From Iodobacter fluviatilis (GTDB lineage Bacteria > Pseudomonadota > Gammaproteobacteria > Burkholderiales > Chitinibacteraceae): a DNA stretch of 34,148 nucleotides. Shown here piece by piece: positions 1 to 10,761 of this stretch. The DNA is taken from positions 1-34,148 of the forward strand of contig NZ_UGHR01000008.1 of the NCBI RefSeq assembly GCF_900451195.1, given 5' to 3'. Under the pieces are notes generated by a model that had not been told where the DNA came from, did no database searches, and worked only from the letters and a program-made list of their open reading frames with translations. The translations under genes and the position numbers were made by a program. Numbering within the stretch: position 1 is the first letter of the stretch; each line of letters begins with the position of its first letter.

Positions 1-2008
<2,008 letters not shown>

Positions 2009-2141
2009 ATAACCTGAAGCGCGTGTGTGTGACGGTATAATCTACCCAGATTAGAAAACTAGATTTGAAATGTAAGACATTACTTCTTCTATTGAACTGA
2101 ACGCGTTGCAGAGCAGTAAGTGCAACGAGTTAGCCCGTTAA

Positions 2142-2257
2142 AGTCTGGCGACCATAGCGAGGTGGTCCCACTCCTTCCCATCCCGAACAGGACAGTGAAA
2201 CACCTTAGCGCCGATGATAGTGCAGATTACCTGTGTGAAAGTAGGTCATTGCCAGAC
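2142..2257 (+). rRNA. rrf: 5S ribosomal RNA
   Basis: Typical 5S sequence about 116 nt long. The terminal stem is formed by gtctggcga near the start and gccagac near the end, and the conserved ggtggtcccactccttccc, gaacaggacagtgaaac and tagcgccgatgatagt blocks are all present. It follows the 23S gene after a spacer of about 130 nt that holds no tRNA, and a terminator comes directly after it. Ends are approximate by a few bases. Confidence 0.96.
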
Positions 2258-2275
2258 ACCCTAAGCCGTACCAAG

Positions 2276-2306
2276 ACCCCCGTACTCGAAAGAGGCGGGG
2301 GTTTTG
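2276..2306 (+). terminator. Intrinsic terminator of the rRNA operon
   Basis: The 7-bp GC-rich stem acccccg (2276-2282) pairs with cgggggt (2296-2302), with a short internal ctc/gag extension in the loop, and a run of T follows immediately. It lies about 20 nt behind the 5S gene, so it ends the ribosomal operon. Confidence 0.9.
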
Positions 2307-2309
2307 CTT

Positions 2310-2638
2310 TGCGCGGAAGAAATGCAGCCTAATGACCAGCGCAGGTAGTTTGTATTTCGGTGCAGGCATACTGCCCGTTTGGTTTTTTCAGCTCCCCCAC
2401 GATATCTTGGATATTTTCTACTGTTTTGTATTTTAAAAATACAGAGGCCTAAGTTTTCTCAAGTTTGTTGTGTTTCTCCAACTTCAGAATTATCTAAAGT
2501 TTTGAACTAGAATTAATTGTGTCTGCATTTGGCTGTAAGAGTGTGCCGTGTCTTATCTATTGAGATGAGCGTTGGTGATGGGTATTCATTCTTACGGATC
2601 GCATCAATAAATATTGAGGCGAGGGGATAGGGGGGCTG
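2310..2638. other. Intergenic region between rRNA operon and sensor kinase
   Basis: About 330 bp, AT-rich, with no credible coding sequence. It holds a small AT-rich palindrome, tgtattt-taa-aaataca (2427-2443), and must include the promoter of the kinase operon, but no convincing -35/-10 pair stands out. A purine-rich stretch (gaggggatagggg) directly before 2639 serves as ribosome binding site. Confidence 0.5.
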
Positions 2639-4999
2639 ATGAGTGGGGTACGTGGTGTGCAAACTAAAATAAAATTACTTTCGGGCGCAGAGCTATCGTC
2701 AGAATTTCAGCAGAAGCTTGCTGCAATTTCTGATGTGCATCTTCGTACCTTGGAGCAGAGTAAGCAGAAACAAAGGGAAACGGACGCGAATTATAAAAGT
2801 ATTTTGAATTTTTCATCAGAAGCATTGCTGCTGATTAATACAGATGGAAAAATTATTTGGGCAAACCAGGCTTTTGCCGTTTTATTTTCATCTTCACCCT
2901 CTGTTTTTGCGGGGGTAGGAGCTGAGCAATTGCTGGTGGCTGATCAGAGAAAAGAATTTTTAGAGCAGCTGGATAGTTTTACTTTGATGAGTGATGGGGA
3001 GCAGTTGAGTGATAGTGCTGCTTTTTCATGGCAATATTTAAATAGTGAGGTGTTTAATGCTGAAATGCGTTTGAATTTGCTGCCACATCAGAGTGAAGAG
3101 GGCGCAAGCATCTGTCTGTTAATCGCGGTTAACCCTTTGCTGAGCGATGCAATGAAAGCGCAAGAGCGCATTAAACAAATATTAGATGAAACACTAAAAA
3201 TAAAAAGGGATTTTTTAGCTAATATCAGTCATGAAATTCGCACTCCAATGAATGCAATTATTGGTATGACTCATTTGGTATTAAAAACCGATTTGAATAT
3301 AAGACAGAAAAATTATATAGAGGTGATTCAAAGATCAAGTGAGCATTTGTTAAGTATTGTGAATGATATGTTTGATTTTTCAAAGATGGAAGAAGGGAAG
3401 CTTAAATTAGAATTTTCTGCATTTTATTTACATACTATTTTAGAAGATGTGCTGAACAGACTTGGTGTTGAGGCCAGAGCAAAGGGGTTGATTTTGCTTT
3501 CCCAAGTTTCCCCATTATTGCCTTTTTCTGTGATGGGGGATGCGAAACGGTTAGAGAAAGTTTTATTACATTTAATTGAAAATGCGGTGAAGTTTACATC
3601 AGAGGGCAAGATTGAGCTGATCGTTGATCTTGAATCAGAGGATGAAAATGAAGTAAACGTTAGGTTTTCAATTGTTGATACAGGCGTTGGAATAAGCAAG
3701 GAGCAGCAGGCTCAATTGTTTCAGGCATTTACTCAGGCAGATACCTCTGCAACCCGAAAATTTGGCGGTTTAGGCTTGGGGTTAGTTATTTCCAAGCAAT
3801 TAGTCAATTTAATGAATGGCAGTATTGGATTAGTCAGCGAAGAAAATAAAGGAAGCTGTTTTTGGTTTAGTGTTCCTTTAAAGAAAAATAAACAAGATGT
3901 GGTAGATATTGCACCTTCCGTATTAAAAAATCAGCAGCAGCATGCTTTAGCAAGCCGCTATGGATCGCGTATCTTATTAGTTGAAGATAATGCTTTAAAC
4001 CAGCAGGTGGCGAGTGAGATATTGGTTGATGCAGGGATGCAGGTTGCAGTAGTTGGCGATGGGCAGCAGGCCTTGCAGATTATAGAAAAAGAAATATTTG
4101 ATCTGATCCTTATGGATATTCAGATGCCAGTTATGGATGGCTGGCGTGCCTCTGCGGCAATACGTGCTGGCCAGTATTTAAATGAGGTACCAATTATTGC
4201 ACTCACTGCATTAGCGATGGATGAAGATAAGCAAAAGTGCAAAGAATCTGGGATGAGTGATCATTTGCTTAAACCCATTGACCCCGATTTATTGGTAGAA
4301 AAACTGATTCAATGGTTGCCAGAAGTTAAAAGAGAATTCGTAGAAAAAGTAGCTAATCCGGTTGTAAGTGATAGCCACGCGGTAGCGGGCTTACCTTCCT
4401 GTATTACGGGGCTAAATATGGAAGTTGGCCTTAAATACGCAATGGGAAATCCTGATTTTTATCGGCGATTACTCATTAAAGTACTGGATGAAATGCCAAA
4501 GATTCAACTGAGCTTAGTTGACGCACTTCATACAGTAAATGGAATGGATGCTAGACGGCATGCACATACCTTAAAAGGAATTGCTGCAACGATAGGAGCG
4601 GATGTTTTACAAAAAGTGGCTGCGGAGCTTGAGCTTGCTTTGGATAAGGGTGAAATTAATGAGCAGGCTCACAAATTGCAACACGCGCTTTCTTTAGTTA
4701 TTAATGAGCTGGTTGGTGGTTTGAATTCATTTTATTTTCCACAAGACAACCTTAGTCTTGTAACCGTATCGCTTGCCAGTGCTGATGAGCTTTCTTTGAA
4801 TCAGGATGAAAAAAAGAAGTTGTTTGAGGATTTAAAACGTTTATTGCAAGAAGGAGATGCTTCCGCTGTCGAGTTTTTTGAAGAGAATCAGCGGGCATTT
4901 CAGCTCTTATGGCCAGGGCAAAGTCATGATTTATTAAGGCTTATTAATCAGTTTGCATTTAATGATGCGCTTGAATGGATGAATAAATTTCCGATTTAA
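2639..4999 (+). CDS. Soluble hybrid sensor histidine kinase (PAS-HisKA-HATPase-REC-HPt)
   Basis: A 786-residue multi-domain phosphorelay protein. A coiled N-terminus (about 25-50) leads into a PAS-like sensor domain (50-165). The dimerisation/phosphoacceptor domain follows with H198 in SHEIRTPMN. The ATPase domain has N315 in the N box, DTGVGI at 347-352 and GLGLGL at 377-382. The receiver domain (444-560) has acidic pocket E449/D450, phospho-acceptor D493 and K545. A histidine-phosphotransfer domain has H643 in HAHTLKG. The tail (about 715-786) resembles the helical extension often found behind HPt in such kinases. No membrane segment or signal peptide is visible, so it should sense a cytoplasmic cue. 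The start is supported by a G-rich ribosome site. It is followed after 34 bp by the HD-GYP regulator, its likely partner. Base composition looks AT-richer than the genes further right. Confidence 0.93.
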   Translation: MSGVRGVQTKIKLLSGAELSSEFQQKLAAISDVHLRTLEQSKQKQRETDANYKSILNFSSEALLLINTDGKIIWANQAFAVLFSSSPSVFAGVGAEQLLVADQRKEFLEQLDSFTLMSDGEQLSDSAAFSWQYLNSEVFNAEMRLNLLPHQSEEGASICLLIAVNPLLSDAMKAQERIKQILDETLKIKRDFLANISHEIRTPMNAIIGMTHLVLKTDLNIRQKNYIEVIQRSSEHLLSIVNDMFDFSKMEEGKLKLEFSAFYLHTILEDVLNRLGVEARAKGLILLSQVSPLLPFSVMGDAKRLEKVLLHLIENAVKFTSEGKIELIVDLESEDENEVNVRFSIVDTGVGISKEQQAQLFQAFTQADTSATRKFGGLGLGLVISKQLVNLMNGSIGLVSEENKGSCFWFSVPLKKNKQDVVDIAPSVLKNQQQHALASRYGSRILLVEDNALNQQVASEILVDAGMQVAVVGDGQQALQIIEKEIFDLILMDIQMPVMDGWRASAAIRAGQYLNEVPIIALTALAMDEDKQKCKESGMSDHLLKPIDPDLLVEKLIQWLPEVKREFVEKVANPVVSDSHAVAGLPSCITGLNMEVGLKYAMGNPDFYRRLLIKVLDEMPKIQLSLVDALHTVNGMDARRHAHTLKGIAATIGADVLQKVAAELELALDKGEINEQAHKLQHALSLVINELVGGLNSFYFPQDNLSLVTVSLASADELSLNQDEKKKLFEDLKRLLQEGDASAVEFFEENQRAFQLLWPGQSHDLLRLINQFAFNDALEWMNKFPI

Positions 5000-5033
5000 T
5001 TGTATGAAAATGCTTAAGATGTAAGGGGTCAAT

Positions 5034-6158
5034 ATGGAACAGCTGCATATGCCGGAAAACAGGTCAACAATCCTGGTTGTTGACGATACGCCTGATAACC
5101 TGATGTTGCTCAATGGCCTGTTGAGGGAAAAATATCGGGTAAAAGTTGCGAATCACGGCGAAGTTGCTTTACGGCTGGTGCTTGCTGATCCCCGCCCTGA
5201 TCTCATTTTATTAGATGTGATGATGCCTGATATGAATGGCTATGAGGTATGTACGAAATTAAAGGCAAATCATGAAACAGAAGATATCCCTGTTATTTTT
5301 CTGACAGCTAAAACAGCGATTGAAGACGAGGAAGAAGGTTTTTCGGTAGGCGGTGCTGATTATATCAGTAAGCCAATTATTCCTTCTATTTTGCTGGCAC
5401 GCGTACAAACCCAATTGGCTTTAAAAGCAGCTCAGGTGTTTTTAAAAAATCAGAATCAATATCTGGAACATTTAGTACAAGAGAGAACGCGTGAGCTGGC
5501 CCATTTACAGCAAGCAACGATTTTAGCGATGGCTTCATTGGCAGAAACGCGGGATAACGAAACCGGCAAGCATTTACGGCGTACGCAGCATTTTGTGGCG
5601 CTGCTGGCTTTGGAATTATCGGATGATCCACGCTATAGCGATGAATTAACGCCAGCCAATATACAATGGCTCTATAAATCTGCTCCGATGCATGATATTG
5701 GCAAAGTGGGGGTGCCTGATCATATTTTGTTAAAGCCGGGCAAATTAACAGATGAAGAATTTAATTTAATGAAAATGCATACTGTCTATGGTCGGGATGT
5801 CATTACTTCGGTAGAGAGTTATTTAGGTACAAAAGAAGATAAATTTTTGCATTATGCGCGGGAAATTGCTTATAGCCATCAGGAAAAGTGGGATGGAAGT
5901 GGTTATCCGCAGGGCTTGAAGGGCGAAGAGATTCCATTGTCGGCAAGGTTAATGGCGGTGGCTGACGTTTATGATGCACTGGTTTCAAGGCGCGTGTATA
6001 AGCCTGCGTTTTCGCATGATGAGGCGATGAATATTATTGTAAAAGGCGGTGGCTCGCATTTTGACCCCGCTGTTGTAGGGGCTTTATTGCGAATTCAATT
6101 CTCTTTTCCTGATATTTCTGTTTTATTTGCGGATGATGAATCAGAGCCGCATCATTAA
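5034..6158 (+). CDS. Response regulator with HD-GYP c-di-GMP phosphodiesterase domain
   Basis: A 374-residue two-domain regulator. The N-terminal receiver (12-128) has acidic pair D17/D18, phospho-acceptor D61 in LLDVMMPDMNG, T91 and K113. A short coiled linker (135-162) leads to an HD-GYP domain (163-355) with the metal-binding HD at H220-D221 (MHDIGKVGVPD), the SHQEKWDGSGYP block (281-292, GYP intact) and the VADVYDAL motif. Proteins of this family hydrolyse cyclic di-GMP, so phosphorylation by the upstream hybrid kinase would be expected to lower c-di-GMP and influence motility or biofilm. That pairing is inferred from the 34-bp gene spacing. The start has a clear AAGGGG site 6-7 nt upstream. 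The gene ends 5 bp from the stop of the convergent LRR-kinase gene, with no terminator between. Confidence 0.93.
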   Translation: MEQLHMPENRSTILVVDDTPDNLMLLNGLLREKYRVKVANHGEVALRLVLADPRPDLILLDVMMPDMNGYEVCTKLKANHETEDIPVIFLTAKTAIEDEEEGFSVGGADYISKPIIPSILLARVQTQLALKAAQVFLKNQNQYLEHLVQERTRELAHLQQATILAMASLAETRDNETGKHLRRTQHFVALLALELSDDPRYSDELTPANIQWLYKSAPMHDIGKVGVPDHILLKPGKLTDEEFNLMKMHTVYGRDVITSVESYLGTKEDKFLHYAREIAYSHQEKWDGSGYPQGLKGEEIPLSARLMAVADVYDALVSRRVYKPAFSHDEAMNIIVKGGGSHFDPAVVGALLRIQFSFPDISVLFADDESEPHH

Positions 6159-6163
6159 TCTGA

Positions 6164-7468
6164 TTATTCGTTATTGGCTTGTTTGTTTGCTGACAAAAGC
6201 ACATTTAACTGATTTTTGATTGATGCAAATAAAGGGCGTTTATTTATATCGGGATGTGCACAGTCCGTTTGTAATTGTTTTAAGGCGTCTGAATCTGGTG
6301 TGTCTGTGAGATTGATTAATTCTTCAAGCAGGTAAGAAAACGCACGCACTTCAATATTTTGTAGCAGCTTTTGCCCGGTGGTATAGAAAGACGCTGCACC
6401 AAAGTCTCCCAGCTTTGTTTCTCCTTCCCCATTAATTAAAATATTATGCGCATATAAATCGCCATGCAAAATGCATGAGGAATGCAGGTGGGCTGCTGCA
6501 TCTGCAATACTGAGAGCGATATTCAATGTGGTTTGTAATTTAAAGCGCTGATTTTCAGCGTAGATATCCCGCGTGCATGATTCTAGGCTTGGGGGCGCTG
6601 CTAAATTGCGATAGTGCTCATCAATAAAAGGCATCAGCAGTGCGGTGGTATTATCGGGATGATCCGTTACTTTGCCAATAGAGCCAATAAGATGAGGGTG
6701 CTGCCCGGCCGCAATGCATGCGGCCATTTCACATTGTGGCAGTCCGTCACTGGTAAGCGCTCCTTTAAATAGCTTGATTGCCACTGGTGAGCCATTGGCA
6801 TGCTGCCAGTGCGCTTTATAAATATGGCCTGAAGCGCCCTCACCCAGCTTTTCTTTGATACTGAGATCTTGCCAGCGGACTGACGAAGAAGCTTGCTCCG
6901 TTGCAGTATGGCAAAAGGGATTACCCGCAAAAGCGAGCCATGCCAGCTTAGGCAGGCCCAATAGCCAGTTGGGTAGGGCAGAGAGCTGGTTGGCAGAAAT
7001 GCGGATCAGCTCCAAATTGGTACATGCTGCCAGCGTATCGGGTAAGGATTGAAGCCGGTTACCGGCTAGCATGAGTTTTTGCAGGGCATGGCACCGGCCC
7101 AGCTCATCTGGTAAATGGCTGATTTGATTGTCGGTAAGGATCAGCCAGCGAAGCGCAGAGGGCAGGGCGGCGGCACTGACTTTTTGAATTTGATTGGCTT
7201 TAAATCCCACCATGCTTAATTTGCTGCAGCGCCCCAGTACTTCGGGCAAATGATCGAATTGATTGTCCGAGCAAAAAATCACTTTCAAATGCTCTAACCG
7301 TGGCAAATCATCGGGCAGGCTGGATAGCGCATTGCCGGATAAATTAAGTATCTCTAAGGAATCAGCCAGAGAGAAAATTTCATCTGGAAATGTGGACAGG
7401 CCACAAGATAAATCCAGCCGCTTAATGCCTTTGAGTTGCCCGGAGCGAAGTTGTGAAAGTGTGTGCAT
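6164..7468 (-). CDS. Leucine-rich repeat protein fused to Ser/Thr-type protein kinase
   Basis: A 434-residue fusion. Residues about 13-185 form seven or so leucine-rich repeats (LxxLxLxxNxLxxLPxxL pattern: LNLSGNALSSLPDDL, LILTDNQISHLPDEL, LMLAGNRLQSLPDTL). Residues about 202-420 form a eukaryotic-like kinase domain with glycine loop GEGASG (209-214), lysine K232 in VAIK, catalytic loop HGDLYAHNIL (HGD 335-337 in place of HRD) and DFG at 355-357. No signal peptide or membrane segment is seen, so it is probably cytoplasmic. The start is set at the ATG encoding MHTLSQL because the open frame upstream has only a TTG start and would overlap the methyltransferase gene. Similar LRR-kinase fusions are known in other proteobacteria, substrates unknown. 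It lies 80 bp behind the methyltransferase gene and may be co-transcribed with it. Confidence 0.85.
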   Translation of the reverse strand: MHTLSQLRSGQLKGIKRLDLSCGLSTFPDEIFSLADSLEILNLSGNALSSLPDDLPRLEHLKVIFCSDNQFDHLPEVLGRCSKLSMVGFKANQIQKVSAAALPSALRWLILTDNQISHLPDELGRCHALQKLMLAGNRLQSLPDTLAACTNLELIRISANQLSALPNWLLGLPKLAWLAFAGNPFCHTATEQASSSVRWQDLSIKEKLGEGASGHIYKAHWQHANGSPVAIKLFKGALTSDGLPQCEMAACIAAGQHPHLIGSIGKVTDHPDNTTALLMPFIDEHYRNLAAPPSLESCTRDIYAENQRFKLQTTLNIALSIADAAAHLHSSCILHGDLYAHNILINGEGETKLGDFGAASFYTTGQKLLQNIEVRAFSYLLEELINLTDTPDSDALKQLQTDCAHPDINKRPLFASIKNQLNVLLSANKQANNE

Positions 7469-7548
7469 GCAAGAGTGGCTGGGCAAAAGAAAGGGGGGAT
7501 TATCCAGTAAAGAACGGGGGAGCGCAGCTAAACAGTGGGTATTTGTGA

Positions 7549-8178
7549 TTAAATCGCCCGCCACACGCTGGCCAGCCAAGGCTGCTGTTCACGCGGCAAT
7601 CCTTCTGGGCGGTAGTAGTGCTCCAGCTCGGTAAATCCTGCTGCGATTAAATACTTTTGCCAGGTTTCCAGATTGTAATACGCACCGTAGCGGCCTTGAT
7701 TCCAGCCTTCCACATTATCGCCGCGTGGGTTGGAGCTAAACAGCACGCCGCCTAGCTTAAGAGTGGCATGAAGCTGGCTTAAAACGCGGGGCAGTTCTTG
7801 GCTGGGGATGTGGAATAAAACGGCGTTGGCAAAGATACCGTCAAAGCGGGCTGCTGGTAAGTTGAGCGCCAGAAAATCCTGCTGCCACACCTCTGCGCCG
7901 CTGTCGGTTTTGGCCATTTCTACAAAACGTGCCGTGCCGTCCAAGCCCACAGGGTGATGGCCGAGTGCCACGAACTGCTTTAAATCTCTACCGGGGCCGC
8001 AGCCAAAATCCAGAATATCGCAAGGCGCAGCCGTGTGGATATGGCGCAGCAGCGCTGTAATGTTCTGGCTGACATCATGGTTTGCCGTACCTGCTTTAAA
8101 GCTTTCTGCACTGGCCTGATAGTGCGCCAGTGTTTGCTGGCTGATCAGGCTGAGCGGATGGTGTTTTTCTGAGCTCAT
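7549..8178 (-). CDS. Class I SAM-dependent methyltransferase
   Basis: A 209-residue Rossmann-fold methyltransferase. Motif I is DFGCGPGRDL (57-66), an acidic residue at the end of strand 2 falls in VGLDG, and the post-motif region FDGIFANAVLFHIP is typical of the small-molecule methyltransferase group. No membrane or export signal is present. The substrate cannot be told from the sequence. The start has a good AGAGAGAA ribosome site. It is the first gene of a probable two-gene unit with the LRR-kinase and is transcribed away from the S9 peptidase across a 260-bp gap. Confidence 0.85.
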   Translation of the reverse strand: MSSEKHHPLSLISQQTLAHYQASAESFKAGTANHDVSQNITALLRHIHTAAPCDILDFGCGPGRDLKQFVALGHHPVGLDGTARFVEMAKTDSGAEVWQQDFLALNLPAARFDGIFANAVLFHIPSQELPRVLSQLHATLKLGGVLFSSNPRGDNVEGWNQGRYGAYYNLETWQKYLIAAGFTELEHYYRPEGLPREQQPWLASVWRAI

Positions 8179-8439
8179 TGTGTTCTCTCTGTATGCCGCG
8201 TTCTTGCTGCTTGCCGCAGTTGCCGGAAGATCGATATTTCTTTAATCTGGCTGATAGCAGGCTGGGTTAATGGTTATTCTGCTGTAATTTATTCCTGAAG
8301 ATGCCTTGCGCCTCATTTCCTTATTACATACGGGTCTTTTATGTTTTCTCTGTGCTCTGCTTTTAAACGCCGAGCACTCATTGTCTGCAGATTTCTTGGT
8401 CTGAGCTCATCAGAAACGTTACGATTAAATAGGAAGCAA

Positions 8440-10353
8440 ATGAAAATTCACTCCTTGCTCTTGGGCGTTTTGCTCAGTAGCCCTGTCTATGCAGCCGATT
8501 ATGCGGGTTTGGGTGCGGAAAGTGTCAGTAAAGAAACCCTCGAAGCGTTTCGCCCTAAGCCACTTGAGCCCGCTTTATCACGGCGCATTCAAAGCATGCT
8601 GGATATTTCCAGCCCATCTGCGGGCCTCTTGAGCCCCGATGCAACACGGCTTTATTTTAACTGGCGGGTAACGGGGGTGAGCCAAGTGTGGCGTCTGGAT
8701 GGCCCGCAGCGTTTCCCCGTGCAAATGACAGGTGGAGAAGACGCCACGCAAATTGCAGGCATGAGCCCAGATGGGCAGACCTTGGTGATTCAGCGCGATC
8801 GCAAGGGCGAAGAAAACCCAGGTCTTTATTTGCAGCCCGCAGCAGGCGGGGCACTTAAAGAAATCCAGCACATTGCTGGAGTGCAAACCCGCTTTGCTTT
8901 TGTTTCTGATGATAATCAGTACGTTTATTACAGCGCCAACGATAAGCAAAAAGACAGCTACACCATTTACCGCTACCACATTGCCAGCGGCACCAAGCAG
9001 GTGGTGCTGGATCAGCCGGGCTTATGGAATATTGCAGATCAGCGCCACGGGCGCATCTTGCTGGAAAAAACCATCACCAATCTGGCAGCAGAATATTACG
9101 AGCTTAATAATGGCGAACTAAAACCGCTGTTTGGCCAGAATGAAAAAGAAGAATATCAGGCTGCTTATGGCGCAGGTGCTGACGAGCTGATTGTGCAAAC
9201 CTCAAAATTTGGCAATTTCCGCCGACTTTACCAATGGAAGGCGGGCCAGTTTAAAGCCATTTCCCCAGAGATCAACTGGGATGTAAGCAGCTTTGATCTG
9301 GATAAATCACGCAGGCATATCAGCTATAGCGTGAATGAGGCGGGCTATATCCGCAGCTTTGCGCTCGATGCCAGCAATTTGCAGCCGATTAAGCTGCCCG
9401 CATTTAAAGACGCCGACCATGTGATGATCAGCGGGCATAGCCCGGATGGGCGCTTTAGCCTGATCAGTGTTGAAACGGCCAAATCGCCACGCTTAAGTTA
9501 TCGCTATGAATGGGCGACTGGCAAGCTGCAGCAGTGGCAGCAGGCGATGAGCCCGGAAGTCGATACACAGCGCTTTGCCAGAGCCACATTGGAAACTTAT
9601 CCCGCCAGAGATGGCACACCGATTCCGATGTTTGTGCGTAGGCCAGCCCAGTGTGCCACGGTGACTTGCCCGGTGGTGGTGCATTTTCATGGTGGGCCGG
9701 AGGGGCAGACCAAGGCTGGTTTCTCTCCCGTGGCACAGCTCTATGTGGATGCCGGGTTTATTTTTGCCGAGCCAAATGTGCGTGGCTCGGATGGCTACGG
9801 TAAGGCTTGGCTGGCGATGGACGACGGCCCTAAACGCTTGCAAGTCGTGAGCGATATCGAAGACGCCTCGCGCTATATCCGCGCTAAATGGGGCAAGGGT
9901 GGGCAAGTGCCTAAGGTGGGGATTATCGGCGGTAGCTACGGTGGTTATTCCACCCTGGCAGGGATGACGATGTTTGCGGGCGCTTACGATGCAGGTGTAT
10001 CTACCGTGGGCATTTCCAATTTTATGAGCTTCTTGCAAAACACCGCGCCTTATCGCCGTGCGCTGCGCATCGCTGAATATGGCGATCCGGTCAAAGATCG
10101 GGATGCTTTAATCCAGCTCTCGCCCATTAACCACATCGACAAACTGATTGCTCCGCTGATGCTAATCCAAGGCGTGAGTGATCCGCGTGTGCCGGTGGGT
10201 GAAGCGGTGCAAATGTACGATGCGGCTAAAAAGCGCAATGTACCCGCCGAGCTGATGCTGTTTGCCGACGAAGGCCACGGCGCGGCCAAGCGCGAAAACC
10301 GCGTTTATTCGATCGGGCATACGATTCGGTTTTTGGAGGCGTATTTGAAGTAG
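8440..10353 (+). CDS. Exported S9-family (prolyl oligopeptidase-type) serine peptidase
   Basis: A 637-residue alpha/beta-hydrolase peptidase. A Sec signal peptide (MKIHSLLLGVLLSSPVYA, cleavage about 18) is followed by a beta-propeller-like region (about 45-400, repeats such as LLSPDATRLYF and GMSPDGQTLVI) and the S9 catalytic domain (about 420-637). The catalytic triad is S499 in GGSYGGY, D581 in SDPRVP and H613 in DEGHG; HGGPEG supplies the oxyanion region. The start at 8440 is chosen over the longer frame from 8341 because it has AGGAAG at the right distance and begins a proper signal peptide. It is probably periplasmic and cleaves short peptides. Single gene ending in a strong terminator. 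Confidence 0.9.
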   Translation: MKIHSLLLGVLLSSPVYAADYAGLGAESVSKETLEAFRPKPLEPALSRRIQSMLDISSPSAGLLSPDATRLYFNWRVTGVSQVWRLDGPQRFPVQMTGGEDATQIAGMSPDGQTLVIQRDRKGEENPGLYLQPAAGGALKEIQHIAGVQTRFAFVSDDNQYVYYSANDKQKDSYTIYRYHIASGTKQVVLDQPGLWNIADQRHGRILLEKTITNLAAEYYELNNGELKPLFGQNEKEEYQAAYGAGADELIVQTSKFGNFRRLYQWKAGQFKAISPEINWDVSSFDLDKSRRHISYSVNEAGYIRSFALDASNLQPIKLPAFKDADHVMISGHSPDGRFSLISVETAKSPRLSYRYEWATGKLQQWQQAMSPEVDTQRFARATLETYPARDGTPIPMFVRRPAQCATVTCPVVVHFHGGPEGQTKAGFSPVAQLYVDAGFIFAEPNVRGSDGYGKAWLAMDDGPKRLQVVSDIEDASRYIRAKWGKGGQVPKVGIIGGSYGGYSTLAGMTMFAGAYDAGVSTVGISNFMSFLQNTAPYRRALRIAEYGDPVKDRDALIQLSPINHIDKLIAPLMLIQGVSDPRVPVGEAVQMYDAAKKRNVPAELMLFADEGHGAAKRENRVYSIGHTIRFLEAYLK

Positions 10354-10371
10354 GAGGTGGTAGGTGAATAA

Positions 10372-10401
10372 ACGGGCCAGATGGTCCGTTTTTTTTTTTT
10401 T
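10372..10401 (+). terminator. Intrinsic terminator of the S9 peptidase gene
   Basis: The hairpin acgggcc-agat-ggtccgt (10372-10389, one G-U pair) is followed by 13 consecutive T residues. It lies 18 bp behind the peptidase stop codon. Confidence 0.9.
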
Positions 10402-10449
10402 GAATGGGGCTATCTAAACCCCAATTATCGCCGGTTTTGCTTGTAGCTT

Positions 10450-10727
10450 CCCCATTGGTAAAAGGGGGACTAAGGGTAATGCCGTTCACATTAAGCGGCT
10501 TTACCTTATCCGTCATCCCCGAGTGTACTTATCGGGGATCCAGTATCGCAGCTGGATTCCCGACAAAATCTCTCGGGAATGACGATCAAAATGGGGCGCC
10601 ATTTTCTCATGCTGCGGGCTTTAGTGAACGGCATTAGGGACTAAGGGGGATTTGCTTTTGTTTTTTTGCTAATTTAAGCCCAGCATCGAAGAAATCCCCC
10701 CTGCCCCCCTTTTTCAAAGGGGGGATA
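10450..10727. repeat. Outer hairpin repeat interrupted by an IS4-like MITE
   Basis: The left arm (ccccattggtaaaaggggg, 10450-10468, plus its continuation actaagggggattt, now split across the insertion) is an imperfect inverted copy of the right arm at 10692-10724 (aaatcccccctgcccccc followed by tttttcaaagggggg). This G/C-run hairpin is of the kind scattered between genes in many bacteria. The left arm has been split by the 160-bp element at 10477-10636. Removing that element and one copy of its 11-bp duplication restores a continuous arm. No gene is visible between 10402 and 10799. Confidence 0.6.
10477..10636. mobile_element. 160-bp IS4-like MITE with 11-bp target duplication
   Basis: The terminal inverted repeat TAATGCCGTTCAC starts at 10477, and its exact complement GTGAACGGCATTA ends at 10636; similarity fades over the next 6-10 bases. 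Both ends are flanked by the same 11-bp direct repeat gggactaaggg (10466-10476 and 10637-10647), a target-site duplication. From memory, IS4-family ends begin TAATGCCG and these elements make 11-13 bp duplications, so this is most likely a non-autonomous IS4-type derivative. It has no transposase. Its centre carries a palindrome, 10511-10543 against 10552-10584, of the widespread ctggattcccg...cgggaatgacg type. Confidence 0.72.
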
Positions 10728-10761
10728 AGCGTATCAAGTTTATGCAAATACTTATGACAAC

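Noticed and set aside
2427..2443. Small AT-rich palindrome before the kinase gene as an operator
   Set aside because: Short AT palindromes arise easily by chance and no regulator is linked to it.
7469..7579. N-terminal extension of the LRR-kinase from a TTG at 7579
   Set aside because: It overlaps the methyltransferase gene and adds sequence unlike the family; the ATG at 7468 is preferred.
8341..8439. N-terminal extension of the S9 peptidase
   Set aside because: The ATG at 8440 has a better ribosome site and opens a normal signal peptide.
10450..10727. CRISPR-like or riboswitch structure in the repeat-rich gap
   Set aside because: Repeats are inverted, not regularly spaced direct repeats, and the nested insertion explains them.
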